A stretch of DNA of 64,000 nucleotides from Alphaproteobacteria bacterium (GTDB lineage Bacteria; Pseudomonadota; Alphaproteobacteria; UBA6615), in assembly GCA_009694135.1 (NCBI GenBank), contig SHVS01000002.1:39067-103066 (forward strand). The letters run 5' to 3'. Shown in pieces: positions 63,913 to 64,000 of this stretch. A program made the translations under genes and the position numbers. Position 1 is the stretch's first letter. Each line of letters opens with the position of its first letter. The notes beneath the pieces are model-generated. The model was not told the origin of the DNA and did no database searches. It saw only the letters and a list, made by a program, of their open reading frames with translations.

Positions 63913-64000
63913 GGACTTACGCGACGCCCCGACCGAGTGCGCTCAACCTAGCGGGGCAACCGGCATGTGGCAACCCGCCTCATAAAGGCTAAAGGGGGCG

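Overview
The window is a GC-rich, gene-dense bacterial chromosome segment that reads as an alphaproteobacterium, most likely of the Rhodospirillales type. This placement is inferred from gene content and order, not from a phylogeny. The supporting signs are an F0-only ATP synthase cluster (atpI/Z-atpB-atpE-b'-b), a short glucose-6-phosphate isomerase joined to mutL, the mutY-dciA-dsbA-smc order, a BamF (DUF3035) lipoprotein beside lspA, split gcvPA/gcvPB behind a tandem glycine riboswitch, and an aa3 cytochrome oxidase operon with ctaB, CoxF, Cox11, cox3, DUF983 and SURF1. No tRNA, rRNA or CRISPR array was recognised.

Layout. 1-1.15 kb: the end of moaB, then a minus-strand pair of unrecognised overlapping genes. 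1.16-8 kb: radical SAM gene, ribF, a DUF2721 membrane protein, ileS, lspA, bamF. 8.2-11 kb: an M16 peptidase pair. 11.3-15.5 kb: nitronate monooxygenase-like gene, pgi, mutL. 15.5-17.6 kb (minus): rsmD, a 23S pseudouridine synthase, a class-I glutamine amidotransferase-like hydrolase. 17.65 kb: tadA. 18.15-20.02 kb: an IS1595-family element with 24-bp terminal inverted repeats, a frameshifted transposase and up to three passenger ORFs, one with a HEPN-type RNxxxH motif and one too short for the ORF track. 20.09-20.84 kb: an AT-rich four-helix membrane protein of foreign character. 20.85-33.5 kb: purD, xseA, an M23 peptidase, lpxK, waaA, mutY, dciA, two DsbA-like proteins, smc. 33.7-36.2 kb: ATP synthase F0 genes. 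36.2-36.7 kb: an orphan HNH-like gene. 36.8-41.5 kb (minus): glycine cleavage system and its riboswitch. 41.5-47.3 kb: a lipoprotein, a CDGSH protein, thrB, rnhA, a peroxiredoxin coupled to a DsbD/ScsB-like reductase, and a YqgE/AlgH protein. 47.3-50.6 kb (minus): acetyltransferase, M16 peptidase, thrC. 51-51.9 kb: a secreted dienelactone hydrolase-like protein. 51.9-59.6 kb (minus): cytochrome c oxidase operon ending in an M32 carboxypeptidase. 59.9-64 kb: tldD, a MarR-like regulator, a leucyl aminopeptidase, a CigR-like protein and a fragment resembling the tail of an adenylate cyclase.

Most of the window is housekeeping: respiration and ATP synthesis, envelope biogenesis (LspA, BamF, LpxK, WaaA, Dsb proteins), one-carbon and amino-acid metabolism, and DNA repair and chromosome maintenance. 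Many neighbours overlap by 1-20 nt, so translational coupling is common. The accessory material is confined to four spots: 0.35-1.15 kb, 18.15-20.84 kb, 36.2-36.7 kb and the 63.7 kb fragment. The best candidate for something undescribed is the IS1595-like element with its passenger module, followed by the overlapping unknown pair near the left end.
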